From the NCBI GenBank assembly GCA_017887445.1, contig JAGHIA010000027.1:1-52457 (forward strand): a stretch of 52,457 nucleotides of DNA. The letters run 5' to 3'. This DNA is from Fusicatenibacter sp. (GTDB taxonomy: Bacteria > Bacillota > Clostridia > Lachnospirales > Lachnospiraceae). Each line of letters opens with the position of its first letter. Position 1 is the first letter of the stretch. Under the pieces are notes generated by a model that had not been told where the DNA came from, did not search any database, and saw only the letters and a list, made by a program, of their open reading frames with translations. The translations under genes were made by a program, and so were the position numbers. Shown in pieces: positions 16,181-24,529 of the stretch.

Positions 16181-17080
16181 ATGGGAAGAGATATCAGCAG
16201 ACTGCATCCGCGCCTTCAGACTGCGGTCTCCAGGCTTCAGGACGTATGCAGGGAGGAAAATCTGCCGCTGGGTATTGGGGAATGTTTCCGCAGTGTGGCG
16301 GAGCAGGATGAGCTGTACGCGCAGGGGAGAACAAAGCCTGGCGCCATTGTCACCAATGCGCCGGGAAGTTCTTACAGTTCCCAGCATCAATGGGGGATCG
16401 CCTTTGATTTTTATAAGGATGTCAGCGGCCATGCCTATGATGACGATTCTTTTTTTGCGCGGGTTGGCGCTTTTGGGAAAGGTCTTGGACTGGGTTGGGG
16501 CGGAGACTGGTCCAGCATAGAGGACCGTCCCCATCTGTATCTGCCGGACTGGGGAAGCACGCCGGCGAAGCTGAAAGAGCAGTATGGTACCTTTGAAAAC
16601 TTCCGCCGGACCTGGGACGATACCGGCACGGCAGGTTCCGCAGGCGGGACGGGTTCGGGAAACATTTCCGCTTCCGGCAGTGTGATTGTGCGAAACGGAC
16701 AGATCCATGCGAACAATTTCTGCGGAGCAGGTCTTGCTGCCGACGGGATCCGGGGCAGCCGTACCAGAAAAGCCGGTGTGATGGCGCTGCAGCAGGCGAT
16801 GAACCTGGATTACCGGGCGGGTCTTGCCGTGGATGGAATCTGGGGCGCAAATTCCCGCCGGGCTCTGGGAAATCATTATGTGAGAAAAGGAGAAAAACAG
16901 TATCTGGTAACGGCGGCGGAAATTTTACTGATGCTGAAAAACTATGCGGTGGGCGGCGTGGAGTCTCCGGGGATTTTCGGCAGCGGCCTGGACCAGGCGG
17001 TGCGCCTTTACCAGGGGGAACATGGACTGAAGGCCGACGGCTATGCGGGACCGGATACGTTTCTGTCGCTGATCGGATGA
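16181..17080 (+). CDS. M15-type peptidoglycan endopeptidase with peptidoglycan-binding region (endolysin-like)
   Basis: 299 residues. Residues about 1-145 form an L-Ala-D-Glu peptidase domain of the CwlK/M15 type: ECFRSVAEQDELYAQGRT, zinc ligands in SSQHQWGIAFDF (HxxGxxxD) and the final histidine in EDRPHLYL. A Gly/Ser linker (about 155-175) leads to two repeated peptidoglycan-binding-like stretches (GIRGSRTRKAGVMALQQAMN, GIWGANSRRALG, then GIFGSGLDQAVRLYQ). It would cut stem peptides of the cell wall. No signal peptide, so release probably depends on the holin at 15852. Start at ATG 16181 behind GAGGAG. Confidence 0.87.
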   Translation: MGRDISRLHPRLQTAVSRLQDVCREENLPLGIGECFRSVAEQDELYAQGRTKPGAIVTNAPGSSYSSQHQWGIAFDFYKDVSGHAYDDDSFFARVGAFGKGLGLGWGGDWSSIEDRPHLYLPDWGSTPAKLKEQYGTFENFRRTWDDTGTAGSAGGTGSGNISASGSVIVRNGQIHANNFCGAGLAADGIRGSRTRKAGVMALQQAMNLDYRAGLAVDGIWGANSRRALGNHYVRKGEKQYLVTAAEILLMLKNYAVGGVESPGIFGSGLDQAVRLYQGEHGLKADGYAGPDTFLSLIG

Positions 17081-17134
17081 CATGTGCAGCTATTCGGCTG
17101 GCGGAACAGTTACTGGCATGTTACACTGGCTGAA

Positions 17135-17162
17135 GTAACAGTTCAGCTGGCGGAAGGATTAC
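17135..17162. repeat. 28-bp REP-like palindrome, adjacent to a second half copy
   Basis: GTAACAGTTCAGCTGGCGGA continuing to AGGATTAC. A related CTATTCGGCTGGCGGAACAG at 17091-17110 lies just before it. The rest of the 414-bp gap is AT-rich sequence and the inverted B2 element. Confidence 0.75.
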
Positions 17163-17287
17163 TGGCTGAATGCTGCCTTCAAACTGCTTCTTGCCGGAGC
17201 AAAGAACAGGAAGTATAATAACAGAGAGGTGTTTCACAAAATAAACATAAATGTCTGCTAAAATGAAAAAATGAGAAAACTCCAGAG

Positions 17288-17430
17288 GTAACAGTTCAGC
17301 CTGCAACTATTCCGCAAGGTGTTCCGCACAGAATGTGCGAAAATCCCAATACCTGCAGCGCGAAACTGCAGGAAAAGCAGTTTCTGTGCATGGCGAAGCG
17401 TGTAACCGTTCCACTGTGCTGAACTGTTAC
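17288..17430 (-). repeat. Family B repeat, copy B2 (inverted)
   Basis: Reverse complement of B1, same boundaries (GTAACAGTTCAGC...GCTGAACTGTTAC) with scattered changes, mostly in loops. Ends 64 bp before a response-regulator gene and would be in its leader. Confidence 0.87.
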
Positions 17431-17494
17431 AAAAGGAGAAAACAGGACCGCAGGGTCCTTTGGCAGCGGACGCTGCGAGAGAGGATGTGAAGAA

Positions 17495-18175
17495 ATGGAT
17501 AAGATAAAGATTCTGGTAGTAGATGATGAGAGCAGGATGCGCAAGCTGGTGAAGGATTTCCTCACAAAGAGCGGCTACGATGTGCTGGAGGCTCAGGACG
17601 GGGAGGAGGCGCTGGACTTGTTTTTCAGGGATAAGGAGATTGCGCTTCTGATTCTGGACGTTATGATGCCAAAGATGGACGGGTGGCAGGTGTGCCGGGA
17701 AATCCGCCAGTATTCCAAAGTGCCGATCATCATGCTGACGGCAAAAAGCGACGAGAGGGACGAGCTGCTTGGCTTTGACCTTGGTGTGGACGAATATATC
17801 TCCAAGCCGTTTTCACCGAAGATCCTGGTGGCGCGGGTGGAGGCAATCCTGCGCAGAACCGGCCAGACGGACGCGGAGAGTATTCTGGAGGCAGGCGGAA
17901 TCCGTATCGACAAGGCCGCCCATCAGGCGACGCTGGACGGGGAGGCCATGGAGCTGAGCTACAAGGAATTCGAGCTGCTGACGTATTTCCTGGAGAACCA
18001 GGGGATCGCCCTGTCCCGGGAAAAAATCCTGAACAATGTGTGGAATTACGATTATTTCGGCGACGCCCGCACCATTGACACCCATGTGAAGAAGCTGAGA
18101 AGCAAGATGGGTGAAAAAGGCGAGTATATCAAGACCATCTGGGGTATGGGATACAAATTTGAGGTGGACAGATGA
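17495..18175 (+). CDS. OmpR-family response regulator
   Basis: 226 residues. Receiver domain 1-120: acidic pair VVDDE, phosphoacceptor Asp in LLILDVMMPKMDG (about residue 54), conserved Thr in IIMLTAKS and Lys in YISKPF. Winged-helix DNA-binding domain about 130-225 (LSYKEFELLTYFLENQG, ARTIDTHVKKLRSKMGE, IWGMGYKFE). It is phosphorylated by the kinase encoded next, whose ATG overlaps this stop by 4 bp. Target genes unknown. Confidence 0.95.
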   Translation: MDKIKILVVDDESRMRKLVKDFLTKSGYDVLEAQDGEEALDLFFRDKEIALLILDVMMPKMDGWQVCREIRQYSKVPIIMLTAKSDERDELLGFDLGVDEYISKPFSPKILVARVEAILRRTGQTDAESILEAGGIRIDKAAHQATLDGEAMELSYKEFELLTYFLENQGIALSREKILNNVWNYDYFGDARTIDTHVKKLRSKMGEKGEYIKTIWGMGYKFEVDR

Positions 18176-19644
18176 AACATTCGGTGAAGAGAAAGATCGC
18201 GGTCACGTTTATTGCGGTGATGACGGCGGCTCTTCTGGCCATTGCCCTGCTGAATTACGCGTTTCTGGGAACTTACTATACCTATCAGAAAATGGATAAG
18301 CTGAAGCAGGCGTGGAAAATCTTAAGCCAGCTGAACATCCAGCGCGGAGAGGATGTTCCGGCGGAGTTCACCCAGTTCTGCGCCACCAACAATCTGAAAG
18401 TGCTTGTGGTCGATTCCTATCTGAACGGAAGGATCTATCAGAACACCATCGACAGCGAGGTGATGCAGATCCGGCTGGCAGGAATCGAGCTGGGCCTGGA
18501 GCGGAGGAATATAACGGTTCTGGATCAGGTGGCAGGCGAAGACTACAGCTACGAGATCCAGAATTTCCACGAAAGCACCATGAACACCGATTACCTGCAG
18601 CTGGTAGGGCAGCTTGGCAGCGGCAATTACTGTATGATCCAGTGTCCTGTGGACAGCATTCAGGACGCGGCGTCGATCTCCAACCAGTTTTATACTTATG
18701 TGGGAATCGTCACCATCTTAGCCGGCGCGCTGGTTATCTGGCTGGTGGCCAGCAGGATTGTAAAGCCGGTCAAGGAGCTGACGGAGATTTCCAAGCGGAT
18801 GGCCGCGCTGGATTTTGACGCCAGGTATGTCAGCGGAGGCGAGGATGAGATCGGAGAGCTGGGCAATAATTTCAACTCCATGTCCGACAGGCTGGAGCTG
18901 GCCATTGCGGAGCTGAAAAGCGCCAACGCGGAATTGCAGAAGGATATTGAGCGGAAGACTCAGCTAGACGAGATGCGCCGGGAATTTCTCTCCAATGTGA
19001 CTCATGAACTGAAGACGCCGCTGGCGCTGATCCAGGGATACGCGGAAGGGTTGAAGGACAATATCAACGAGGACCAGGAAAGCCGGGAGTTCTACTGTGA
19101 CGTGATTGTGGACGAGGCTTCCAAGATGAATGAGATGGTTAAGAAGCTATTGAATCTGAATCAGCTGGAGTTTGGAAATGACCAGGTGACCATGGAGCGG
19201 TTCGACCTGGCGGAGGTCATCCGCGGCGTACTCCAGTCGTCGGCCATCCTCATCGAGCAGAAAGGGGCCAAGGTGGTCTTCCATCAGGAGGAGCCTGTGC
19301 CGGTCTGGGGCGATGAATTCAAGGTGGAGGAGGTCATCACCAACTACCTGACCAACGCCCTGAATCATCTGGATTACGATCATGTGATTGAGATCAGCTG
19401 CAAAACAGAGGATCATGTGGTGACGACCACTGTCTTCAACACCGGCGACCCGGTTCCGGAGGAAGACATCGACAAAATCTGGATCAAGTTTTATAAAGTG
19501 GATAAGGCGCGGACCAGAGCCTACGGCGGCAGCGGGATCGGGCTGTCGATCGTGAAGGCGATCATGGATTCCATGAACCAGAAGTGCGGCGCCGAGAATT
19601 ACGACAATGGCGTGGCCTTCTGGTTCACACTGGAGCGTGTTTGA
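18172..19644 (+). CDS. Membrane sensor histidine kinase with HAMP domain
   Basis: 490 residues. Two membrane helices (about 8-30 and 175-197) enclose an extracellular sensor of about 145 residues; HAMP follows (RIVKPVKELTEISKRMAALD), then a coiled coil, dimerisation domain with His in FLSNVTHELKTPLALIQGYA, N-box VEEVITNYLTNALNH and G-box YGGSGIGLSIVKAI. The terminal phrase KIWIKFYKVDKARTR is the VanS-like form. The final codons GAG CGT GTT TGA coincide with the start of a family C fragment, so the stop codon is supplied by repeat DNA. Confidence 0.94.
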   Translation: MKHSVKRKIAVTFIAVMTAALLAIALLNYAFLGTYYTYQKMDKLKQAWKILSQLNIQRGEDVPAEFTQFCATNNLKVLVVDSYLNGRIYQNTIDSEVMQIRLAGIELGLERRNITVLDQVAGEDYSYEIQNFHESTMNTDYLQLVGQLGSGNYCMIQCPVDSIQDAASISNQFYTYVGIVTILAGALVIWLVASRIVKPVKELTEISKRMAALDFDARYVSGGEDEIGELGNNFNSMSDRLELAIAELKSANAELQKDIERKTQLDEMRREFLSNVTHELKTPLALIQGYAEGLKDNINEDQESREFYCDVIVDEASKMNEMVKKLLNLNQLEFGNDQVTMERFDLAEVIRGVLQSSAILIEQKGAKVVFHQEEPVPVWGDEFKVEEVITNYLTNALNHLDYDHVIEISCKTEDHVVTTTVFNTGDPVPEEDIDKIWIKFYKVDKARTRAYGGSGIGLSIVKAIMDSMNQKCGAENYDNGVAFWFTLERV

Positions 19645-19743
19645 AAATGTAACGATTCAGCCAGCTGAATCGTTACGGCATCCGTCCATTGAAAACCGTT
19701 TCGCGATGGGCCGGATGCCTGCAGGCACTACGTTTTCATACGG
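19633..19743 (-). repeat. Family C end fused to inverted family A copy (A3)
   Basis: GAGCGTGTTTGAAAAT (19633-19648, family C terminus) abuts GTAACGATTCAGCCAGCTGA (19649 on), which begins an inverted A element ending CTACGTTTTCATACGG (19743). The A copy lacks its GGTCTG hairpin. It lies between convergent genes and overlaps the 3' end of both: the kinase stop at 19642-19644 and the LysR stop at 19736-19738. Confidence 0.85.
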
Positions 19744-20671
19744 TTTTTGCGCCGGGGAGCAGCGTGCCGAAGGAGATTCCTTCCGGGAGCGTCGGGCGCT
19801 TGTACTGTTCCGAGAGCTCCCGGAGCAGTTCCATGGCCGGTGTGAAGGTTTTGTTTTTATGGGTCACCAGAAAGAAGTTCCGGTTCCAGTCCTCTGTACT
19901 GTTCTGGATCACATGGATCTTTCCTGTGCGCACCTCCTCGTCGATGAGACGGATGGAGATGACGGTCAGATAATTGTCGTACATGACCATATTGCGGATT
20001 GCCTGCGGGGTGTTGGCCTCGCAGGCAATTTTTATCTGGACGCCGCTGTTCTGGAGGGTGTGGGCGAACAGCTCCCGCGTGCCGCTGCCCAGTTCCCGCA
20101 GCGCGAAAGGCTGGTTGTTCAGTTCCTGAAAATAGATGGTCTTCCGGGAGGCGAACGGATGGGAGGGGGAGCAGGCCAGTACCAGGAAATCGTCCACCAC
20201 AGGGACGGTCACCAGGTCCTGATGGGTGATCATGCCCTCCACCAGGGCGATGTCCAGGGTGGAGTTCAGAAGATTCTCCTGGATCTCCCTTGTGTTTCCC
20301 ACCTGTGTGTACAGATCCAGTCCCGGCTTCCGGGACTGAAGCTGGGAGACGATGTTGGAGAGCAGACAGTTTCCCACGGTGATGCTGGCGCCGATGCGCA
20401 GGCGGTCCACCATCCGGTCCTTGCGCATGGCTTCCTCCAGAAGCTCGAAGGAGCGGACCGTATCTCTGGCGTAGGTCAGGAGCTTTTTTCCGCTCTCGGT
20501 AATGTAAAGCCGCCGGGACAGCCGCTCGAACAGGGGAACGCCGTAGTATACCTCCAGCTCATGGATGGCCTGGCTGACGGTCGGCTGGGACAGGTAGCAG
20601 TTTTTGGCTGCCGTACTCATTTTCCCCGTCTCCGCCACCTGGATAAAGATTTTTAAATGTCGGATTGTCAT
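19736..20671 (-). CDS. LysR-family transcriptional regulator
   Basis: 311 residues. N-terminal winged helix (residues 1-60: LKIFIQVAETGKMSTAAKNC, LSQPTVSQAIHELEVYYGVP, LYITESGKKLL), linker helix, then the periplasmic-binding-like effector domain (about 90-300). It is divergent from the flavoprotein gene at 20820, the usual arrangement for a LysR regulator and its target, with about 148 bp between them. The effector is unknown; sulfur or nitrogen oxyanion status is a guess from the neighbouring reductase. Confidence 0.92.
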   Translation of the reverse strand: MTIRHLKIFIQVAETGKMSTAAKNCYLSQPTVSQAIHELEVYYGVPLFERLSRRLYITESGKKLLTYARDTVRSFELLEEAMRKDRMVDRLRIGASITVGNCLLSNIVSQLQSRKPGLDLYTQVGNTREIQENLLNSTLDIALVEGMITHQDLVTVPVVDDFLVLACSPSHPFASRKTIYFQELNNQPFALRELGSGTRELFAHTLQNSGVQIKIACEANTPQAIRNMVMYDNYLTVISIRLIDEEVRTGKIHVIQNSTEDWNRNFFLVTHKNKTFTPAMELLRELSEQYKRPTLPEGISFGTLLPGAKTV

Positions 20672-20819
20672 ATGTAGGTCCCTCGAAATGGAATATATTG
20701 GTTTTACCTATTAATATGATTAGATAATATCATTTTCAAAATGAAACAACAAGTAGTAAAATAAAAGACAGGTTAAAACAAAGTAAAACTTCGGTAACAG
20801 ATGCAAAGGAGAACAGATC

Positions 20820-22445
20820 GTGAAAGTATTGATCATCGGCGGTGTGGCAGCCGGAACCAAAGTGGCCGCGAAACTGAAACGGGAGAACAGAGACTGTCAG
20901 GTGACGATCCTCACCAGTGGAAAGGACATTTCCTATGCGGGATGCGGACTTCCCTATTATGTGGGAGAAGTGATCCAGGAAAAGAGCGCGCTGATCGTCA
21001 ACACACCGGAGAGCTTTTCGAAGCTGACGGGAGCAGAGGTCCTGACAGAGATGGAAGCCACCGCTGTGGACCGGGAGCGTAAGACGGTGAAGGCGCGCAG
21101 CCTGAAGGGCGGACAGGAGCAGGAGTTTTCTTATGACAAGCTGGTGCTTGCCACAGGAGCGTCCCCCATCCATCCGAATCTTCCGGGCATGGATCTGAAA
21201 CATATTTTCTATATGCGCACGCCGGAGGATGCCTTCGCCCTTCGCGACGCCCTGAAGGAGATTCCGGCCAAACGTGCGGTGGTTGTGGGCGGCGGATTTA
21301 TCGGCCTGGAGGTGGCGGAGAATCTGGCGGCGGAAGGTGTGCGGGTGTCTGTGATCGATATGGCGGAGCACACTCTGCCGGGCTTTGATCCGGAGATTGC
21401 CGAGTATGTGGAAAACCGTCTGGCGGACGAAGGAATCATGGTATTTCCGGGAACGAAGCTGGAGGGCGTTGAGGGAGACGGAAAGGTAGAGAAGGTGCTG
21501 ACCAGCCGCCGGGCCATGAAAGCCGACCTGGCAGTGATGTCCATCGGTATCCGTCCCAACACGGCGTTTCTGGAGGGCAGCGGTATTGCGCTGAATCCCA
21601 ACCGTACCGTGGCGGTCAACCGTCAGATGCAGACCAACGACCCGGATATCTACGCGGTAGGAGACTGTGCCGGCGTTACCAACCGCATCACAGGAAACAC
21701 CGTGTGGTCGCCCATGGGTTCCACCGCGAACATCGCGGGACGCAGAACGGCGAAAAATATGGCCGGAGACAACCGTCCGTATCCGGGTGTTCTGGGAACC
21801 GGCGTCTGCAGGCTGCCAGGCATGAATGTGGGACGCACCGGTCTATCTGAGACACAGGCCAGGGAGGCAGGCTTCCATCCGATCAGCGCCGTCTGCGTGG
21901 TGGACGACAAGGCGCACTATTATCCGGGAGCAGACAGCTTTGTGATCAAGATGACGGCAGACGCGGACAGTGGAAAATTCCTGGGCGTACAGGTTGTGGG
22001 AGCAGGCGCGGTGGACAAGATCGTGGACATCGCGGTCACGGCGCTGACGCTGAACGCGGACCTGTCCATGCTGGAGGATATGGACCTGGCCTATGCGCCG
22101 CCGTTCTCCACGGCCATTCATCCGTTCTCTCAGGCCCTGAACATTCTGGAGAACAAGATGGCAGGCCAGCTGGAAAGCTTCGGACCCCAGGAGTATCTGG
22201 ACGGAGCGGCCGAAGATTACCGGGTGATCGACTGCGGTATGACGCCGTCCATCGAGGGCGCCGAGTATCTGGACGTGACGAAGATCGACGGAGAGGTTCC
22301 GGGGCTTGGAAAGGACGAGAAGCTGCTGCTGGTATGCGCCAAAGGCAAACGGGCGTACCTGACACAGAACCGCCTGAAATATTACGGCTATACCAACACC
22401 AGGGTGCTGGAAGGCGGTTTGAGCGTCAATGAGGTGGAGGTCTGA
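20820..22445 (+). CDS. CoA-disulfide-reductase-like flavoprotein with C-terminal rhodanese domain
   Basis: 541 residues. FAD-binding start IIGGVAAGTKVAAKLKREN, the single redox cysteine Cys42 in SYAGCGLPYYVG (the CoA-disulfide reductase/NADH oxidase type), NAD-binding GGGFIGLEVAENLAAEG (about 157-173), FAD motif IYAVGDCAGV (about 277-286) and dimerisation domain up to about 440. The last 90 residues are rhodanese-like with active-site loop CAKGKRAY. Such fusions reduce CoA polysulfides or persulfides with NAD(P)H. Start is GTG 20820 (AGGAG at 20807-20811). Its neighbours, a siroheme-type reductase and siroheme-pathway genes, fit a sulfur-reduction role. Confidence 0.9.
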   Translation: MKVLIIGGVAAGTKVAAKLKRENRDCQVTILTSGKDISYAGCGLPYYVGEVIQEKSALIVNTPESFSKLTGAEVLTEMEATAVDRERKTVKARSLKGGQEQEFSYDKLVLATGASPIHPNLPGMDLKHIFYMRTPEDAFALRDALKEIPAKRAVVVGGGFIGLEVAENLAAEGVRVSVIDMAEHTLPGFDPEIAEYVENRLADEGIMVFPGTKLEGVEGDGKVEKVLTSRRAMKADLAVMSIGIRPNTAFLEGSGIALNPNRTVAVNRQMQTNDPDIYAVGDCAGVTNRITGNTVWSPMGSTANIAGRRTAKNMAGDNRPYPGVLGTGVCRLPGMNVGRTGLSETQAREAGFHPISAVCVVDDKAHYYPGADSFVIKMTADADSGKFLGVQVVGAGAVDKIVDIAVTALTLNADLSMLEDMDLAYAPPFSTAIHPFSQALNILENKMAGQLESFGPQEYLDGAAEDYRVIDCGMTPSIEGAEYLDVTKIDGEVPGLGKDEKLLLVCAKGKRAYLTQNRLKYYGYTNTRVLEGGLSVNEVEV

Positions 22446-22526
22446 TCCCTTTTGAGACTGTTGACGCATACATAAGGAATTGATTTGCAGTAATCCAATG
22501 GCGCGTAAGCGCTATATGTGCCGTGT

Positions 22527-22600
22527 CTCCGGCGCAACGCATAGAAACTGTATTTCGTGCGGTTTTACGCTGCGGGCAAAACGGCGCAGGATTGTTCATC
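22527..22600 (+). repeat. Diverged core of family B
   Basis: GCATAGAAACTGTATTTCGTG then CGGTTTTACGCTGCGGGCAAA parallels the B core GCACAGAAACTGCATTTCAT then GCAGTTTCGCGCTGCAGG. The GTAAC ends are lost, but GTTACTGAGAACGATTGTGA then ACAGTAAC at 22622-22649 forms a short dyad. This is all I see in the 22446-22715 gap. Confidence 0.45.
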
Positions 22601-22715
22601 AGACAGTGATGAGATATATATAGTTACTGAGAACGATTGTGAACAGTAACCTATAAATAAAAAGATGCCAGTTTTCGAACTCCGGTATCATAAAAACAGA
22701 AAAGGAGAAAATACT

Positions 22716-23669
22716 ATGGCAACATTAACAGTCAGTGCAGCAGATGAAAAGAGAGTAAAGGGCATGGGATTCCTGAGCAACAAGGGAACCGACAATTTTT
22801 CCGCCCGGGTAATCACCATCAATGGAAAGGTGACGGCAGAGCAGATGCGGGCCATCACCGACGCGGCGGAGAAATACGGAAACGGGACCATCCTGTTTAC
22901 CACCCGTCTTACCGTTGAGGTGCAGGGAATTCCCTATGAAAAGATCGACGACTTCAAGGCAGCTATTGAGGCGGCAGGCATGAGCTGCGGCGGAACAGGT
23001 TCAAAAGTGCGTCCGGTTGTCTCCTGCAAGGGAACCACCTGCCAGTATGGTCTGATCGATACCTTTGCCCTGTCCGAGGAAATTCATCACCGTTTCTATG
23101 AAGGATACCGCGGGGTGAAGCTTCCCCACAAATTTAAAATCGCTGTGGGCGGATGTCCCAACAACTGTGTGAAGCCGGACCTGAACGACCTGGGGATCAT
23201 CGGACAGAGGATTCCCAACTTTGACGAGGACAGCTGCAATGGATGTAAGAAATGTTCCGTGGAAGCTGTCTGTCCGATGAAGGCCGCAAAAGTTGTGGAC
23301 GGACTGCTGGAGATTGACAAAGAGGTCTGCAACAACTGCGGACGCTGCGTAGGTCAGTGCCGGTTTGACGCCATCGAGGACGGTCAGACCGGATATAAGA
23401 TCTACATCGGCGGACGTTGGGGCAAACAGGTGGCCAAAGGCCATACGTTGTCCAAGATCTTTACTGATAAAGAGGAAGCGCTGCTGGTTATCGAGAAGGC
23501 GCTTCTGCTGTACCGTGAGCAGGGCAAGACAGGCGAGCGTTTTGCGGCCACCATCGAGCGTATTGGATTTGAGAACGTGGAAAAACAGCTTCTCTCCGAT
23601 GAGATCCTTGAGAGAAAACAGGAGATCCTCGACGCGAAGCTGCACGAGACAGGAGGAGCAACCTGCTAA
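22716..23669 (+). CDS. Siroheme sulfite/nitrite reductase-like protein with two 4Fe-4S ferredoxin clusters
   Basis: 317 residues. N-terminal ferredoxin-like half-domain (about 1-90), siroheme/4Fe-4S region with SCKGTTCQYGL and GGCPNNC (about 103-155) supplying four cysteines, then a bacterial ferredoxin insert (about 175-225) with CNGCKKCSVEAVCP and CNNCGRCVGQC, and a C-terminal return to the reductase fold. This is the short anaerobic sulfite or nitrite reductase-like form. ATG 22716 has AAAGGAG 9 nt upstream. The next gene starts immediately after its stop and makes siroheme precursor, supporting a siroheme cofactor. Sulfite versus nitrite cannot be decided. Confidence 0.87.
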   Translation: MATLTVSAADEKRVKGMGFLSNKGTDNFSARVITINGKVTAEQMRAITDAAEKYGNGTILFTTRLTVEVQGIPYEKIDDFKAAIEAAGMSCGGTGSKVRPVVSCKGTTCQYGLIDTFALSEEIHHRFYEGYRGVKLPHKFKIAVGGCPNNCVKPDLNDLGIIGQRIPNFDEDSCNGCKKCSVEAVCPMKAAKVVDGLLEIDKEVCNNCGRCVGQCRFDAIEDGQTGYKIYIGGRWGKQVAKGHTLSKIFTDKEEALLVIEKALLLYREQGKTGERFAATIERIGFENVEKQLLSDEILERKQEILDAKLHETGGATC

Positions 23670-24146
23670 ATGGAGCATGTACCGTATTTTCCGATGTTTT
23701 TCCGTATGAAAGGAAGGAAAGTCCTTGTGGCGGGCGGTGGGACCATCGCCTGCCGCAGGGTGCGGGTGCTGTTGGAGTTTCAGCCGGAGATTCTTGTGGT
23801 GTCGCCGGAGCTTTGTAAGGAACTGGAGCAGCTGGAGCGGCAGGGGGAGATCGCTGTGCGGCGGACCACTGCCGATGAGGCCTGCTTTGACGGAGTGTTT
23901 CTGCTTCTGGCCTGCACCGACGACCCAAAGGAAAATCACAGACTGTGCGAGAAAGCCAGGGCCAAAGGGGCGCTGGCTAATAACTGTTCCGAGAAGGAGG
24001 ACTGTGATTTCTTTTTCCCGTCGGTTGTCCGCAAGGAGGAGACGGTGATCGGGATCAACGGGGGCGGAATGGATCACCGGAAGGTGAAGGAACTGCGGCA
24101 GCGGCTGGAGAGCGTCCTTGAGGCCCCGGGGAATTATGAGGAGTGA
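23670..24146 (+). CDS. Precorrin-2 dehydrogenase / sirohydrochlorin ferrochelatase-type protein
   Basis: 158 residues. Rossmann NAD-binding start RKVLVAGGGTIACRRVRVLLE and the family phrases VVSPELC, LLLACTDDPKENHRLCEKAR, NNCSEKEDCDFFFPSVVRKE. It oxidises precorrin-2 to sirohydrochlorin and may insert iron, the last steps to siroheme. It lacks the SAM methyltransferase half of CysG, like SirC/Met8 proteins. ATG follows the stop of the reductase gene with no gap (TAAATG), so the two are co-translated and the product likely feeds that enzyme. Confidence 0.88.
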   Translation: MEHVPYFPMFFRMKGRKVLVAGGGTIACRRVRVLLEFQPEILVVSPELCKELEQLERQGEIAVRRTTADEACFDGVFLLLACTDDPKENHRLCEKARAKGALANNCSEKEDCDFFFPSVVRKEETVIGINGGGMDHRKVKELRQRLESVLEAPGNYEE

Positions 24147-24191
24147 GAAGCCAATGGCGGACGAAAGAAGGCCGGGGCCGGCGGCATATTC

Positions 24192-24308
24192 GTATGCTGT
24201 TTGCGGCGTGAGAACATGATTCAGGTGTGAGCGGGGCTCCTTTTGCGGAGCAAAACTTTAAATGAGCCCGCGAATGTTACTGTTTGCGAGGCACGAGTGA
24301 ACAGTAAC
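24192..24308 (+). repeat. Family D repeat, copy D1
   Basis: Runs from CGTATGCTGTTTGCGGCGTG through GATTCAGGTGTGAGCGGGGC, GCAAAACTTTAAATGAGCC and GTTACTGTTTGCGAGGCACG to GTGAACAGTAAC. About 90% like D2 at 29698-29842, which has the intact GTTACTGTTCAC left end. A family C end (AGAGCGTGTTTGAAAATGG, 24392-24410) lies in the same 383-bp gap before hemB. Confidence 0.85.
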
Positions 24309-24529
24309 AACTGTTACGCAAAAAGCGTATGTTTAAAGAAAAATACTGGAAGAACGTGGCGGAAAGTATTATAATAGTCCGGAAGGCGGCCAGAGCGTGT
24401 TTGAAAATGGTACGGACGAGCGTCTTGCAAGGCTCAGGGAAGTGATTGCCTCTCTGTGATCCGTTTGAAATTGCACGGATGAGTGTCCTGCCGCCGGAAT
24501 CTATCGCAGGAAAGAAGGAAGAATATCAT

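Noticed and set aside
15612-17080. Prophage
   Set aside because: Only holin and endolysin are present; the flanks are tRNA, regulators and repeats.
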